Shown: positions 1-8,589 of the stretch, in pieces
Numbering within the stretch: the stretch's first letter is position 1
Layout of the letters: the number at the start of each line of letters is the position of its first letter
NCBI GenBank assembly: GCA_959020415.1
Contig: CAUERX010000010.1
Coordinates: forward strand, 1 to 42,873
Reading direction: 5' to 3'
DNA: 42,873 nt
DNA from: an uncultured bacterium
Lineage (GTDB): Bacteria > Bacillota_I > Bacilli_A > RF39 > UBA660
The notes under the pieces: model-generated
The model's database searches: none
What the model saw: the letters and a program-made list of their open reading frames with translations, nothing else
What the model was told of the DNA's origin: nothing
Position numbers and translations under genes: made by a program

Positions 1-34
1 TATTGTCAACTATTTCAGCTTGAATTCACAAAAA

Positions 35-62
35 AACTTTAGTTATTGTTTTAACTAAAGTT
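35..62 (-). terminator. Hairpin, probable second terminator
   Basis: A perfect 10-bp inverted repeat (AACTTTAGTT / AACTAAAGTT) with an 8-nt loop is followed, on the minus strand, by a run of T. It lies just beyond the terminator at 73-95, so the two would act in tandem on transcripts leaving the small gene at 101-253. Confidence 0.55.
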
Positions 63-72
63 AGGTGGGGTC

Positions 73-95
73 AAAAAAAGCCTCCTATTGGAGGC
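73..95 (-). terminator. Rho-independent terminator of the 50-aa gene
   Basis: GCCTCC and GGAGGC form a 6-bp GC-rich stem with a 4-nt loop, followed on the minus strand by seven T. It begins a few bases after the stop codon of the gene at 101-253. Confidence 0.85.
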
Positions 96-100
96 GAATT

Positions 101-253
101 TTACATCATATCTTCTAACGCTTCGTTAGCCTTTTTCTTAGTTTTGTTAAAGGCTTTTGTCACTGCTTTTGATACTGGCGCCTTATACTTCTGGTACGCT
201 AGTGTAGCAGCACTTCCCATAGCTATTAGAGCTATACTTTTCATTTGTTTCAT
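101..253 (-). CDS. Small basic protein of 50 aa, YrzQ-like
   Basis: I read this gene directly from the minus strand; it is short but well supported. It begins MKQMKSIALIAMGSAATLAY and ends in a Lys-rich helix (NKTKKKANEALEDMM). The first 20 residues form a short Gly/Ala-rich apolar segment that may associate with the membrane. An AGGTGAT ribosome site lies 5 nt before the ATG, and a strong terminator follows the stop. Size and pattern resemble the small DUF3918/YrzQ proteins of Bacilli, but that is from memory and weak. It is the gene immediately downstream of recD2, about 60 bp away. Function unknown. Confidence 0.75.
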   Translation of the reverse strand: MKQMKSIALIAMGSAATLAYQKYKAPVSKAVTKAFNKTKKKANEALEDMM

Positions 254-314
254 TTATATCACCTACTTGCTAGAAAAATGATGGTATGAATAAACATACA
301 TTAATAACATGTGT

Positions 315-2531
315 TTAATTGTTAAATTTATACATTAATTTTTCTAAAAGTTTTGAATTTCTTATATATTCATTATTATTATAAACACTTTCTAAAAAAG
401 CGGTTGTTTCACCGATCAAAATTAATTTCTTTTTAGCTCTTGTTATTCCGGTATAAATAAGTTTACGATATAACATTCTTTTATAGGAATTGCATATTGG
501 CATAACAACAACTTCAAACTCACTTCCTTGACTTTTATGAATGCTGATAATAAAACCATGTTTAATTTTAATGAAATCTTTACTTGTATATTTTACAACG
601 TTGCCATCAAAATCAACATAAATTTCGTTTTTTCCAGTTTTACTAGTATTTCCATACTTTATATATTTAATAGTCCCAATATCTCCATTATATACATTGT
701 CATCAGGCATATTAACTAGCTGAAGTATTTTATCATTTTCTCTAAAAATCACATCACCTGAAGTTATTTCTCTTTTGTTTTCGTCCTTTGGATTAAAAAC
801 ATCTTGAAGTTCTTTGTTTAATAAATCAATCCCATTTTCACCTTTATACATTGGGGCTAAAAGCTGAACACTTTTATAATCATAACCTTTATCAATAATT
901 TGTTTACATAAGGTTTTAAGATTTTTTTTAATTGAACTTGAGGAACATTCTAAGAAGGTATAATCACTCTTAGTTTCTCTAAAGGTTTCACTTAATTCTC
1001 CTTCTTTTATTTCATGAGCTAAGGTTGTTATATATGAATTTTCATCTTGACGATATAAATGATCTAGGTGCACAGTGTCTATTACTTCACTTTCAATTAG
1101 ATCTTTCAAAACTTGTCCTGGACCAACGCTTGGCAATTGGTTATAATCGCCAACTAAAATTAATTTTATATCATTTGTTAAACCTTTTAATAAGCTATCA
1201 AATAAATTAATATCAATCATACTTACTTCATCAATAATGACTAATTTGCTATAAGCCTTATTGGTTTCATTAATCATAAACTCATTTGTATCCTTATTCC
1301 ATTTTAAAAATCTATGGATAGTTGATGATGGAAGCATAGTAGATTCACTCATACGTTTGCTGGCACGTCCGGTTGGGGCTAATAAAGCCAACTCTCTAAC
1401 TAAGCCATCATAATCTAATTTATTTAATTTTTGGTAAAGCTCAGTGATTGCTTTAATGATAGTTGTTTTTCCAGTCCCTGGGCCTCCAGTAATTATTAAA
1501 ATATTATTTTCTAGAGCTTTAGTAATTGCTTCTTTTTGTTTTTCATTATAAGTTATACTATTTACTTCTTCTAAACTTTCTATTAGGATACCCAAATTTT
1601 TATTTTTATCAAGTTCTTTATTAGTTAAAGTATAAATCTTGTTAATAACATTTTCTTCGGCTTCCCATATTTCGATTAAATAATAAGCATCATTATCAAT
1701 TTTGATTTTATTTTCGTCTTCTAGTTCACTAAAATAAATATCGTACATATCTCTATCAATGCTTAATCTTAAATAACGATTAACAGCAGTTACAATTACA
1801 TCTCTTTCTAAAAAAGTATCACCGTTTTGGTATGTTAAATTTCCCATAATATAAATGATAGATGCTTTTATACGCCTTTTGTCATCAGGTTCAATATTTA
1901 ACTTGGGAGCTACTGCATCTACCTTTAGGAATGAAATATCAACTATGTCGTTAGCTAATTTATAAATATTATGAGTTATTACATCCATTGTCATATGTTT
2001 GTACTCATTATATATAGTTAATGAATCTTTCATGGTAAAGCCAAGTTCGGTTAAATATACAATCATTTGATGGCTCTCTTCATATTTTGATAAAATATCA
2101 AAGATTTTATCTGCTTTTTTTTGCGTTAATTTGGGTACTAAATTTAGGCAGGTGCGATCTTTTAAAATATCATCTAAGGCTGTATCACCCAATGTATCAA
2201 CTATTGATTTAGCTAAACGCTCACCAACACCAGGAAAAAGGTCGCTGGCTAAAAATTCAACAATTCCTTCTTTATCAGTCGGTTTAACTCTTTCGTATTC
2301 AGTAACTTGGAATTGAAAACCATATCTTGGATGGGTTATGCCTTCACCATAAAAAAAGTATGTATCATCTTCATTTAGTTCGTGAAAAAATCCAGTGAAA
2401 GTTATAGTTTTATTAACATAGTCTTTTAATGATTCAATATTAGTTTCACGCACTTTAAAAAGACCTATTACATAGCCTTTCTCAGAATGAAAGATACTTC
2501 TTCTATAATTTCCTTTGATATATGTTTTCAT
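315..2531 (-). CDS. recD2: ATP-dependent 5'-3' DNA helicase RecD2
   Basis: A superfamily 1B helicase of the RecD2 (YrrC) type, 738 aa, the usual length. It has the long N-terminal region with helix-hairpin-helix motifs (FPGVGERLAKSI near residue 100) that separates RecD2 from the RecD subunit of RecBCD. A Walker A loop (GGPGTGKTT) lies near residue 350, Walker B (LVIIDEVSMID) near 434, and the UvrD-type C-terminal motif (ISIHKSQGSEF) near 665. Family members unwind DNA from 5' tails and take part in repair and fork protection; no recB or recC is nearby. The ATG follows AAAGGTGGTAAC. A terminator at 2553-2580 separates it from the upstream gene, so it needs its own promoter; TATAAT occurs just before the ribosome site. 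Confidence 0.95.
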   Translation of the reverse strand: MKTYIKGNYRRSIFHSEKGYVIGLFKVRETNIESLKDYVNKTITFTGFFHELNEDDTYFFYGEGITHPRYGFQFQVTEYERVKPTDKEGIVEFLASDLFPGVGERLAKSIVDTLGDTALDDILKDRTCLNLVPKLTQKKADKIFDILSKYEESHQMIVYLTELGFTMKDSLTIYNEYKHMTMDVITHNIYKLANDIVDISFLKVDAVAPKLNIEPDDKRRIKASIIYIMGNLTYQNGDTFLERDVIVTAVNRYLRLSIDRDMYDIYFSELEDENKIKIDNDAYYLIEIWEAEENVINKIYTLTNKELDKNKNLGILIESLEEVNSITYNEKQKEAITKALENNILIITGGPGTGKTTIIKAITELYQKLNKLDYDGLVRELALLAPTGRASKRMSESTMLPSSTIHRFLKWNKDTNEFMINETNKAYSKLVIIDEVSMIDINLFDSLLKGLTNDIKLILVGDYNQLPSVGPGQVLKDLIESEVIDTVHLDHLYRQDENSYITTLAHEIKEGELSETFRETKSDYTFLECSSSSIKKNLKTLCKQIIDKGYDYKSVQLLAPMYKGENGIDLLNKELQDVFNPKDENKREITSGDVIFRENDKILQLVNMPDDNVYNGDIGTIKYIKYGNTSKTGKNEIYVDFDGNVVKYTSKDFIKIKHGFIISIHKSQGSEFEVVVMPICNSYKRMLYRKLIYTGITRAKKKLILIGETTAFLESVYNNNEYIRNSKLLEKLMYKFNN

Positions 2532-2552
2532 GTTACCACCTTTTATAATTAT

Positions 2553-2580
2553 ATCAAAAAAAAGGCCTATTTGCTAGGCA
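2553..2580 (-). terminator. Terminator of the 244-aa gene
   Basis: GCCTA and TAGGC form a short stem with a 5-nt loop, followed on the minus strand by a run of eight T. It is placed directly after the stop codon of the gene at 2586-3320 and before recD2. Confidence 0.75.
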
Positions 2581-2585
2581 CTTTA

Positions 2586-3320
2586 TTATATACTTCTACC
2601 ATTAGTGTTTTGTTGTTGATTTGCTTCAATTTCTGATAATGGTGTAGCGTCTGGAAATCTATTTTCAATAGATTGATTAAGAGTGTCATTACGCTGTTGA
2701 GTATTTATATTAGCTTGTTCAATAAGTTCTTTATATCTTTCTTCCTGTTCACGATATTCTGCTTCTGCTTCTTCTTTATCCTCAATGTATTGTTGTTTTT
2801 CTTGATATGTCATTTTTCGTCCGTCAATTATATATGTTATTTTTTCTGAGTCAGAATGACTTTCTTCTTTTGGCATATGATCAGCAATAATTGTTGGTCC
2901 AAGAAGAACTGCACCAGCTAAACATCCTGCAACTATAACTTTTTCTTTCGTATCAAAAAATTTTATTATACGAGCCCATCCTTTATTTTTAGCCCTTTCT
3001 TCCATTCTTTTATTTCTAGCTTCTTTAGAATCTTCTAAATAAGGAAGAGTTGTTGAAATATTATCAGCGAAGGTTTTTCTTCTTGCGGCTACATTTGTTA
3101 ATTCAATTGGTGAAGCACCATATGCATCTTGAACAGATCTTTTAGCAATTGTTTCCCTAGTAGCATCCGCTCTTTGCACTGGCGTTAACCCATGAAAAGT
3201 TGAAGTAGTTTCTTCCACTTTTGAATATCCATCTGGAATTCCTGGAACACTATTTAAACTATTTCTTAATTCTTCTTTTGCTTGTGATGACACATTGGCA
3301 TCAAATCTCCATTCTGCCAT
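2586..3320 (-). CDS. Single-pass membrane protein, function unknown
   Basis: 244 aa. I start it at the ATG beginning MAEWRF, which has GAGGTG 6 nt upstream; an in-frame GTG three codons earlier lies inside that ribosome site and is unlikely. The N-terminal ~130 residues are polar and Ala/Glu/Lys-rich. One membrane segment follows (VIVAGCLAGAVLLGPTIIAD, about residues 126-145). The C-terminal ~100 residues are highly charged, with a predicted coiled coil (EDKEEAEAEYREQEERYKEL) and a Gln/Asn-rich tail. I do not recognise the family. The long soluble N-terminus before the membrane segment suggests a type II topology, but this is inference. It has its own promoter and terminator, so it is a single-gene unit. 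Confidence 0.7.
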   Translation of the reverse strand: MAEWRFDANVSSQAKEELRNSLNSVPGIPDGYSKVEETTSTFHGLTPVQRADATRETIAKRSVQDAYGASPIELTNVAARRKTFADNISTTLPYLEDSKEARNKRMEERAKNKGWARIIKFFDTKEKVIVAGCLAGAVLLGPTIIADHMPKEESHSDSEKITYIIDGRKMTYQEKQQYIEDKEEAEAEYREQEERYKELIEQANINTQQRNDTLNQSIENRFPDATPLSEIEANQQQNTNGRSI

Positions 3321-3345
3321 TTTCAGCACCTCATTTCAGATTTAT

Positions 3346-3373
3346 TTTATCATTTATATTTGTTGTTTGTCAA
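3346..3373 (-). promoter_or_regulatory. Candidate promoter of the 244-aa gene
   Basis: On the minus strand a perfect TTGACA is followed after 16 nt by GATAAA (4 of 6 to TATAAT), about 25 nt before the ATG. The -35 element is convincing, the -10 less so. Confidence 0.45.
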
Positions 3374-3383
3374 ATTGTTTTTA

Positions 3384-4664
3384 CTATACGTTGGCAGTTT
3401 CCAATTGTTTTATTTTGCTTAATAAATAGGGATAATCAAGTTCTTGAATTTTTACAGTAACAGTCTTGTTAACATTTTCTTCTTTTCCTTTAGCTTTAAT
3501 TAATAGATAATTTTCGGTGTGACCAATTAAATAGCCATCTTTATAAACCTCAGGAATAAAATCGATTTCTTTGTCTATATATTTTAACATATATTCTTTT
3601 TCTAGCTCTTTTGAAAGGGATAATAAAATTTTAACTCTTTCTTTCTTGATGTTTCCATCGACTTGATTTTTCATAGAAGCTGCTACAGTTCCTTCTCTTT
3701 TAGAGTATGGAAAAACATGTAGTTTAGTAAACTTTATATCTTTGATAGTTTGAACTGTCTCATTAAATAATTCGTCTGTTTCGCCAGGAAAACCCACAAT
3801 AACATCAGTAGTTACTGAAATATCAGGTCTAATATTCCTTATTTCATTTATTTTGTTTTTAAAGTAAATGGTATCATATTTGCGGTTCATGTTTTTTAAA
3901 ATTTCGTTTGAACCAGCTTGAAGTGGAATATGCATATGGTTAGTTAATATTTTACTGTTTTTTATAACAGCTAAAACTTTGTCATTAAGTTCGGTAACTT
4001 CGATTGATGAAATGCGAAGCCTTTCTAGACCATCAAGTTTGGTTAAGTCTTTTAATAAATCGGCAAAATCGTAATTTTCATCGTGATAGTTTCCAGTATG
4101 AATGCCCGTTAAAACAATTTCTTTATGTCCTTCTTTTATTAAATGTTTGGCTTCTTTAATGACAGTTTCCTTTTTTTTACATCTAACATGACCACGTACA
4201 TAAGGAATGATACAGTAAGCACAGTAGTTATCACACCCATCTTGAATTTTTATGTAAGCTCTTGTTAAATCGGAATTATTTAATACCATATCTTCAAATT
4301 CCATATCATTAATGTCATATAGTTTAGTTATTTGTTTATTTTCAAATTCTTTCAGATAAGTAACTATTTGGCTTTTATCTTTGTTACCTAAAGCAATATC
4401 GATTTCTAAATCTTTTAATTCGTCATTACGATTTTGAATTAAACAGCCTACCGCAACAATGATAGCATCAGGATTTTTTCGCTTGACACTTCTAATTAAC
4501 TTACGAGATTTGCTGTCAGCTTGATTAGTAACTGTACATGTATTTATGATGCATATATCTGGGTTTTCACTTCTTTGATAACCAGCATTATCAAGTAAAT
4601 CTTCCATTACTTCACTTTCGTATTCATTTACTTTACATCCTAAAGTATATATTTTGTATTTCAA
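3384..4664 (-). CDS. mtaB: tRNA t6A37 methylthiotransferase MtaB
   Basis: A radical SAM methylthiotransferase of 426 aa that converts t6A at position 37 of ANN-decoding tRNAs to ms2t6A. The N-terminal domain carries three Cys for one iron-sulfur cluster (C10 in GCKVN, C43 in NTC, C74 in VGC). The radical SAM motif is C144-x3-C148-x2-C151 (CDNYCAYC). A TRAM-like RNA-binding domain occupies the last ~60 residues. The GCKVNxYES signature points to MtaB (YqeV) rather than MiaB (GCQMN). The start is TTG, 7 nt after GAAAGGAG; no closer ATG exists. It follows the 242-aa membrane protein gene but is separated from it by a terminator. Confidence 0.93.
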   Translation of the reverse strand: MKYKIYTLGCKVNEYESEVMEDLLDNAGYQRSENPDICIINTCTVTNQADSKSRKLIRSVKRKNPDAIIVAVGCLIQNRNDELKDLEIDIALGNKDKSQIVTYLKEFENKQITKLYDINDMEFEDMVLNNSDLTRAYIKIQDGCDNYCAYCIIPYVRGHVRCKKKETVIKEAKHLIKEGHKEIVLTGIHTGNYHDENYDFADLLKDLTKLDGLERLRISSIEVTELNDKVLAVIKNSKILTNHMHIPLQAGSNEILKNMNRKYDTIYFKNKINEIRNIRPDISVTTDVIVGFPGETDELFNETVQTIKDIKFTKLHVFPYSKREGTVAASMKNQVDGNIKKERVKILLSLSKELEKEYMLKYIDKEIDFIPEVYKDGYLIGHTENYLLIKAKGKEENVNKTVTVKIQELDYPYLLSKIKQLETANV

Positions 4665-4677
4665 GATAATTCTCCTT

Positions 4678-4702
4678 TCAAAAAATAAGCCTTATGGCTT
4701 AT
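4678..4702 (-). terminator. Terminator overlapping the stop of the 242-aa gene
   Basis: ATAAGCC and GGCTTAT form a 7-bp stem with a 4-nt loop and are followed on the minus strand by six T. The stem contains the stop codon of the gene at 4699-5427. Confidence 0.8.
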
Positions 4703-5427
4703 AAATTTTTTCTAAATTCTTTTAATGAGTTTAAAAATTCAGTGTTATTTTCGCTTTCATAAGCAACTTTAATTTCTTCATAAGCGTGTCTTGGTGCTTC
4801 CGGCTCTTTGACTTTTTCATAACTTTGATAGGGTTGACAAGTTGGAGCATTTTGAATACCAAAAATTGGTGAAATAATATCGGAGTTGCGGAATTTTCTT
4901 GGTTCTTCTTTTGGCTCTTTGACTTGCTCAATTTCTAATTCCATTTGAACTGGAACTTCTTTAACTGACGCTGACTCGTGAAGATAATCAGCAAGAACAT
5001 CCTGGCTTGTTTTTTCTTTAACAATTGATTCTTTAACTTCAATATTTTGCATTTTTTTAGCTTCAGCTTGTTTGATTAATTCTTGATAACTAATAATTGC
5101 GTTTTCCTCTTGTTCACGTTCAAATTCTTCAATCACTTCAGGCGCAGGAGCTTTCGCTTCTAAATCAGCGCTCATTTGACTAAAAACACGTTCTAGCTCA
5201 TTCTTAGCTTCTTGCTGTTCTTTAGTAACTGGTTTAATATTTTCGAAAAATTCTGGTGTCTTTTCCTCGGACTCGTCGCTATCAAAACGTTCAGTTTCCG
5301 AAATTGGTTCTACTTTATTTCCTTTATTTAAAACATAGAAAATAACAATAGCAAACAAGATAACACCAACAAGGGCTAAACCAATAAAGATAAGATCTTT
5401 ATCAGCAATTTCAAATAAAATATTCAT
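4699..5427 (-). CDS. N-terminally anchored acidic protein, unknown
   Basis: 242 aa starting MNILFEIADKD. The chosen ATG has GGAGTG 6 nt upstream; an in-frame GTG three codons earlier overlaps that site. One membrane segment (about residues 11-33, IFIGLALVGVILFAIVIFYV) is followed by a long Glu/Lys-rich cytoplasmic tail with coiled-coil character. Near residue 180 the tail contains an isolated hydrophobic block (FRNSDIISPIFGI) and then a Pro-rich stretch. Such a block in a disordered tail looks like a docking motif, perhaps for a division or envelope partner; that is inference. No enzyme domain is seen. It stands alone, with a terminator overlapping its stop. Confidence 0.65.
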   Translation of the reverse strand: MNILFEIADKDLIFIGLALVGVILFAIVIFYVLNKGNKVEPISETERFDSDESEEKTPEFFENIKPVTKEQQEAKNELERVFSQMSADLEAKAPAPEVIEEFEREQEENAIISYQELIKQAEAKKMQNIEVKESIVKEKTSQDVLADYLHESASVKEVPVQMELEIEQVKEPKEEPRKFRNSDIISPIFGIQNAPTCQPYQSYEKVKEPEAPRHAYEEIKVAYESENNTEFLNSLKEFRKNL

Positions 5428-5567
5428 AATAATCACTCCAAATTAATACTTCCTTTTTGGGATACTATATATAGTTTATCACAACTAAATGTAGTTTTCA
5501 AAGATTTTTTAAATCTTTTGTAAATTACTTTTCCTTTGCACAAATTCTTTACACTATAAATGCTTTG

Positions 5568-6449
5568 TCAAGTGGTTTTAGTGTATCTTTTAAAGCCATC
5601 AGTAGTATAAGTCTTTCCATCATTAGTATGCCATAGAACTTCAACATCATACTTTTTAGCAAACCCTTTGCCATCATCTATACTCATTAAATATAAAGCG
5701 TTAGCAACTTTGTTAGCTTCATTTATATCTTTACTGATAACCGAAATTAAATTATTTTCTTTATTTTTTGAACTGGTCAAAGGATTTACCATGTAAGGTT
5801 TAAATTTGTTTGTATTTCCTTTAGTTGCCATGCTTTCACCATTCAAATAAACAATTTTAACAAGATTTCCATCTGTGTCAGTAATACTAACTTTATATTT
5901 ATCATCATTATAATGATCACCAGCAATTATGTTTCCATCTTCATTTATAATATATTTGTTGATTCTATTTTCATCTAAATATTTTTTAACAATATTTGTA
6001 GCATAAGCACCAATTAATGAATCGATGCTTATATTTTTAAGAGTTTCTTTTTTGTTAAAATCTAAAGAGTTTATAGTGGTATGAAAATTATATGTTTTGT
6101 CATCTTCAATACTAGTAATTAATTCACCGGCTGTAATATCAATCAGTCCACCGGTTTCTTCGTAAGCATTCTTCCCATACTCTAGTAATTTTATTAAATC
6201 CTTGTCAGTGTTTTGGCATGGATTTTGATAGTATTTTTGATATTTTTTGTAAATGCTATCAATTTCTTTAAAAGTACTATTCATATTTTTGTTACTGTAT
6301 ATTTTAATAGTTATGTCTTCGCTAAAATAATTAAATGACTTTATCTGTTCATTTACTTTACTATTCAAATTAATGGCTATAAAAATAATTAGAATTATAA
6401 TAATAGCTAAAATTATATAGTTTCTTTTGTCGACAATTTTCCTTACCAT
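5568..6449 (-). CDS. Divergent ApbE-like (FMN transferase family) lipoprotein-like protein
   Basis: 293 aa with one N-terminal membrane anchor (about residues 12-29) and an extracytoplasmic domain that follows the ApbE fold order: an NxxDxD-like early part, ETGGLIDITAG near residue 100, a middle block SLIGAYATNIVKKYLDENRI near 145, then YIINEDGNIIAGD, and PYMVNPLT plus ANALYLMSI in the C-terminal third. ApbE enzymes move FMN from FAD onto Thr of partner proteins. Here several usual residues are changed: the DLGGIAKGYA block reads SIDSLIGAYA, the NLGG block reads NEDG, and the His of the HIIDP block is absent. Activity is therefore doubtful. The ATG follows AGGTGG; a promoter lies upstream. 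I see no Rnf or NQR partner here. Confidence 0.65.
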   Translation of the reverse strand: MVRKIVDKRNYIILAIIIILIIFIAINLNSKVNEQIKSFNYFSEDITIKIYSNKNMNSTFKEIDSIYKKYQKYYQNPCQNTDKDLIKLLEYGKNAYEETGGLIDITAGELITSIEDDKTYNFHTTINSLDFNKKETLKNISIDSLIGAYATNIVKKYLDENRINKYIINEDGNIIAGDHYNDDKYKVSITDTDGNLVKIVYLNGESMATKGNTNKFKPYMVNPLTSSKNKENNLISVISKDINEANKVANALYLMSIDDGKGFAKKYDVEVLWHTNDGKTYTTDGFKRYTKTT

Positions 6450-6464
6450 ACTACCACCTAATTT

Positions 6465-6493
6465 ATTATAGCAACTTTAATTTTATAAAACAA
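6465..6493 (-). promoter_or_regulatory. Promoter of the ApbE-like gene
   Basis: On the minus strand TTGTTT is followed after 17 nt by a perfect TATAAT, about 15 nt before the ATG at 6449. Fits a vegetative-type promoter. Confidence 0.55.
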
Positions 6494-6516
6494 TAATACA
6501 TTTGTTTTGGTTACAT

Positions 6517-6541
6517 ATAAAAACTAGGATTTATCCTAGTT
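6517..6541 (-). terminator. Terminator of the GT4 gene
   Basis: AACTAGGA and TCCTAGTT form a perfect 8-bp stem with a 4-nt loop, followed on the minus strand by T4. It starts at the stop codon of the gene at 6540-7553. Confidence 0.8.
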
Positions 6542-7553
6542 ATTTAACCAAATCTTGCTCTAAAACTTTTTCATAGACTTTTTTTAAATCTTTGGCAATC
6601 TTCTTAATATCTTTATCTGCCGCAACTTTATATCCTTGATTAATTAAACTTGGTAGTTTTCCATTTATTATTCCTTTGATTTTTTCTTCGAATTCATCAA
6701 GATTTTTTGCTTTATAAACATTAAAACCATCGGTTAGCCATTCGTCGTAAATTGGAATATCACTAATTATTGTATCTATTTTCATAGCTAGTGCTTCTAA
6801 TAATACGATACCTTCTGTTTCTTCTTTCGTTGGAAAAATATAGATATCAGCTCCACTGTATGCATCTTTTAAGTCTTCACTTAGAACGTAACCTGGAAAG
6901 TAAACATTACTTGGTTTATTTTTCATGGCTTCGCTTATTTTAGTTGGCACCAAGGCTGGATCGGTGTAGCCAAACCAAATGAATTTATATTCCGGCATTC
7001 TTTTAGCTAATTCAATAAATTCAAGAATTCCTTTTCTTTCAATATAAAGACCAACAGCCATTATTACTTTATCATCTTTTGTAAAATTATATTTCTTACG
7101 AAACCTTTCTGCACCTTCTTTTGTATGATTAAAAAATTGAAGGTCGATACCATTGGAAAGTGGAATTATTTCTTTTTTTATTCCATAATTTTCTATTAGT
7201 TTTTTTGAATATGGTGTAGGAGTTAAAATTAAATCTCCTTGGCTATAACAAACTTTTAACCATTGTTTAAATGCTGGTGCTGCACTATTAGAGAATCTAA
7301 AAGAATTTCGAAAGTCTTCTTCAGTTGAATGAGCATGAAAAATCACTTTTTTTCCTTTAGCTTTGGCCTTTCTTGCAAGAAGTAAAGCGTCAGGAAAAAC
7401 TGTATTAATATGCGCAATATCATAATCATCTTTAGGGTTTGTTGTATACGGAATATGAACTAGGTTAAGGCATTTTTGTTGGTGAATGCAGGCTTTCCCT
7501 ACTCCACTTTTTTCCAAATTTTTAACATTGCTTGCGTAGATTAAAACTTTCAT
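6540..7553 (-). CDS. Glycosyltransferase family 4 (GT-B)
   Basis: 337 aa, a retaining GT-B glycosyltransferase. The N-terminal half has a Rossmann-like start (MKVLIYASNVKNLEKSGVG) and HAHST/LTPTPYSKKLI blocks; the C-terminal half has the donor-binding pattern AVGLYIERKGILEFIELAK and the EX7E motif (ETEGIVLLE). This pattern is shared with the diacylglycerol glucosyltransferases that make glycolipids in low-GC Gram-positives, so a membrane glycolipid acceptor is plausible but not proven; it is shorter than most of those. No membrane segment is seen. It lies 9 nt after the YmxH-like gene and is probably co-transcribed, ending at a strong terminator. Confidence 0.85.
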   Translation of the reverse strand: MKVLIYASNVKNLEKSGVGKACIHQQKCLNLVHIPYTTNPKDDYDIAHINTVFPDALLLARKAKAKGKKVIFHAHSTEEDFRNSFRFSNSAAPAFKQWLKVCYSQGDLILTPTPYSKKLIENYGIKKEIIPLSNGIDLQFFNHTKEGAERFRKKYNFTKDDKVIMAVGLYIERKGILEFIELAKRMPEYKFIWFGYTDPALVPTKISEAMKNKPSNVYFPGYVLSEDLKDAYSGADIYIFPTKEETEGIVLLEALAMKIDTIISDIPIYDEWLTDGFNVYKAKNLDEFEEKIKGIINGKLPSLINQGYKVAADKDIKKIAKDLKKVYEKVLEQDLVK

Positions 7554-7562
7554 ACAATCCTC

Positions 7563-7784
7563 CTAACCGGTTATATTAACTAGTATAACATCTTTGCCGA
7601 TTTTGTCAATTTGATTCCACTTGATGTTTATTACGCCGGCGGAAAAAAATAAGAACTTTTTTCTTTGAACAGAAAGTTCATCTATTTTCCCATCTTCGCT
7701 TATTGAAACGTCAATGATCGTTCCTATTCTTTTGCCATCAATTAAGTTTATTATATCTTTTGCCTGTAAATCAGAAAGCATCAT
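7563..7784 (-). CDS. YlmC/YmxH family PRC-barrel protein
   Basis: 73 aa, a single PRC-barrel domain of the YlmC/YmxH family (sequence MMLSDLQAKDIINLIDGKRI, then GTIIDVSISEDGKI, ending VILVNITG). In endospore formers this family often lies close to sigG and is annotated as sporulation-related, though its biochemical role is not settled. It fits here: sigG is two genes upstream. The ATG at 7784 follows AGGTGG; the second ATG (codon 2) is equally possible. The following glycosyltransferase gene starts after 9 nt, which suggests a two-gene operon. Confidence 0.8.
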   Translation of the reverse strand: MMLSDLQAKDIINLIDGKRIGTIIDVSISEDGKIDELSVQRKKFLFFSAGVINIKWNQIDKIGKDVILVNITG

Positions 7785-7810
7785 ACTACCACCTAGTTAA
7801 GTTTATTAGA

Positions 7811-7840
7811 AAAATCAAAAAAAATGATTAGTTAATCATT
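7811..7840 (-). terminator. Terminator closing the sigG-amidotransferase unit
   Basis: AATGATTA and TAATCATT form a perfect 8-bp stem with a 2-nt loop, followed on the minus strand by eight T. It covers the stop codon of the amidotransferase gene at 7828. Confidence 0.8.
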
Positions 7841-8562
7841 CTTTGTCTGCACTCATCAACAAATCTTTTAAAGAGTATATTATTTTTTTCTTCTAATTCA
7901 GGATGAAATTGAACACCAATTACAAAATTATTTTGATCTTGATATTCAATTCCTTCGATATATCCTTCTTTACTAATTGCGCTTACAATGAAATTTTTAC
8001 TTATTTGTTTTAAAACGGAGTTGTGAATTGAAGGCTCCATTATTTCAGCTTTATTATAAATTTCAAATAATTTGGTATTAGGTTTTATATATATCATATG
8101 ACTCGCTTTTGATACGCTATCATTATAAAATGTTGTCTCTAGATCATGGTTTTTAACTTCTTTTAAATATAAACCTTCATTACTCATAATTCTAAGATAT
8201 GTTTCCATTATGGTTTCATAGTTAACTGTTTTATTTTGGCTTTTTATGTTATTTACTACGTAGTCATAAGCGCCTAACGCTTGAAGCCCTAAGCAAACGC
8301 CTAATAATGGTTTATTATGAGTTATGGCATAATGGATAGTTAATAGATGGTATGGTCTAATGACAGAGCCACCAGGAATTAAAAAACCATCAAATGATTG
8401 TAACTCTGATTCGTAAAAGTTACCATCGGGGAAAAGAATTCCTAAGGGCGTAGAGTTTACTTCTAATAAACGTTTAGGGTAATTACTGACAAAGTTTAAA
8501 GTATTTAAAAATGGTCTTGTTTTATTTTCACTATATGTTGGAACTATACCTATTTTTATCAT
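7828..8562 (-). CDS. Class I glutamine amidotransferase, peptidase C26 family
   Basis: 244 aa with the catalytic triad of gamma-glutamyl hydrolases: nucleophile C90 in LLGVCLGLQA, H220 and E222 in GVQFHPELEE, and the oxyanion loop FLIPGGSVIRP near residue 62. Relatives include PuuD, which hydrolyses gamma-glutamyl-GABA, and related gamma-glutamyl hydrolases; the substrate here cannot be told. No synthetase partner is adjacent. Its AAGGAAG ribosome site lies 27 nt after the sigG stop, and a terminator follows, so it appears to form a transcript with sigG and could be expressed in the forespore. That last point is inference. Confidence 0.85.
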   Translation of the reverse strand: MIKIGIVPTYSENKTRPFLNTLNFVSNYPKRLLEVNSTPLGILFPDGNFYESELQSFDGFLIPGGSVIRPYHLLTIHYAITHNKPLLGVCLGLQALGAYDYVVNNIKSQNKTVNYETIMETYLRIMSNEGLYLKEVKNHDLETTFYNDSVSKASHMIYIKPNTKLFEIYNKAEIMEPSIHNSVLKQISKNFIVSAISKEGYIEGIEYQDQNNFVIGVQFHPELEEKNNILFKRFVDECRQRMIN

Positions 8563-8589
8563 ATTTCACTTCCTTATTTAAGTCTACGC

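Noticed and set aside
5498..5518. AAAGATTT/AAATCTTT palindrome after the ApbE-like gene as a terminator
   Set aside because: No T run follows on the minus strand.
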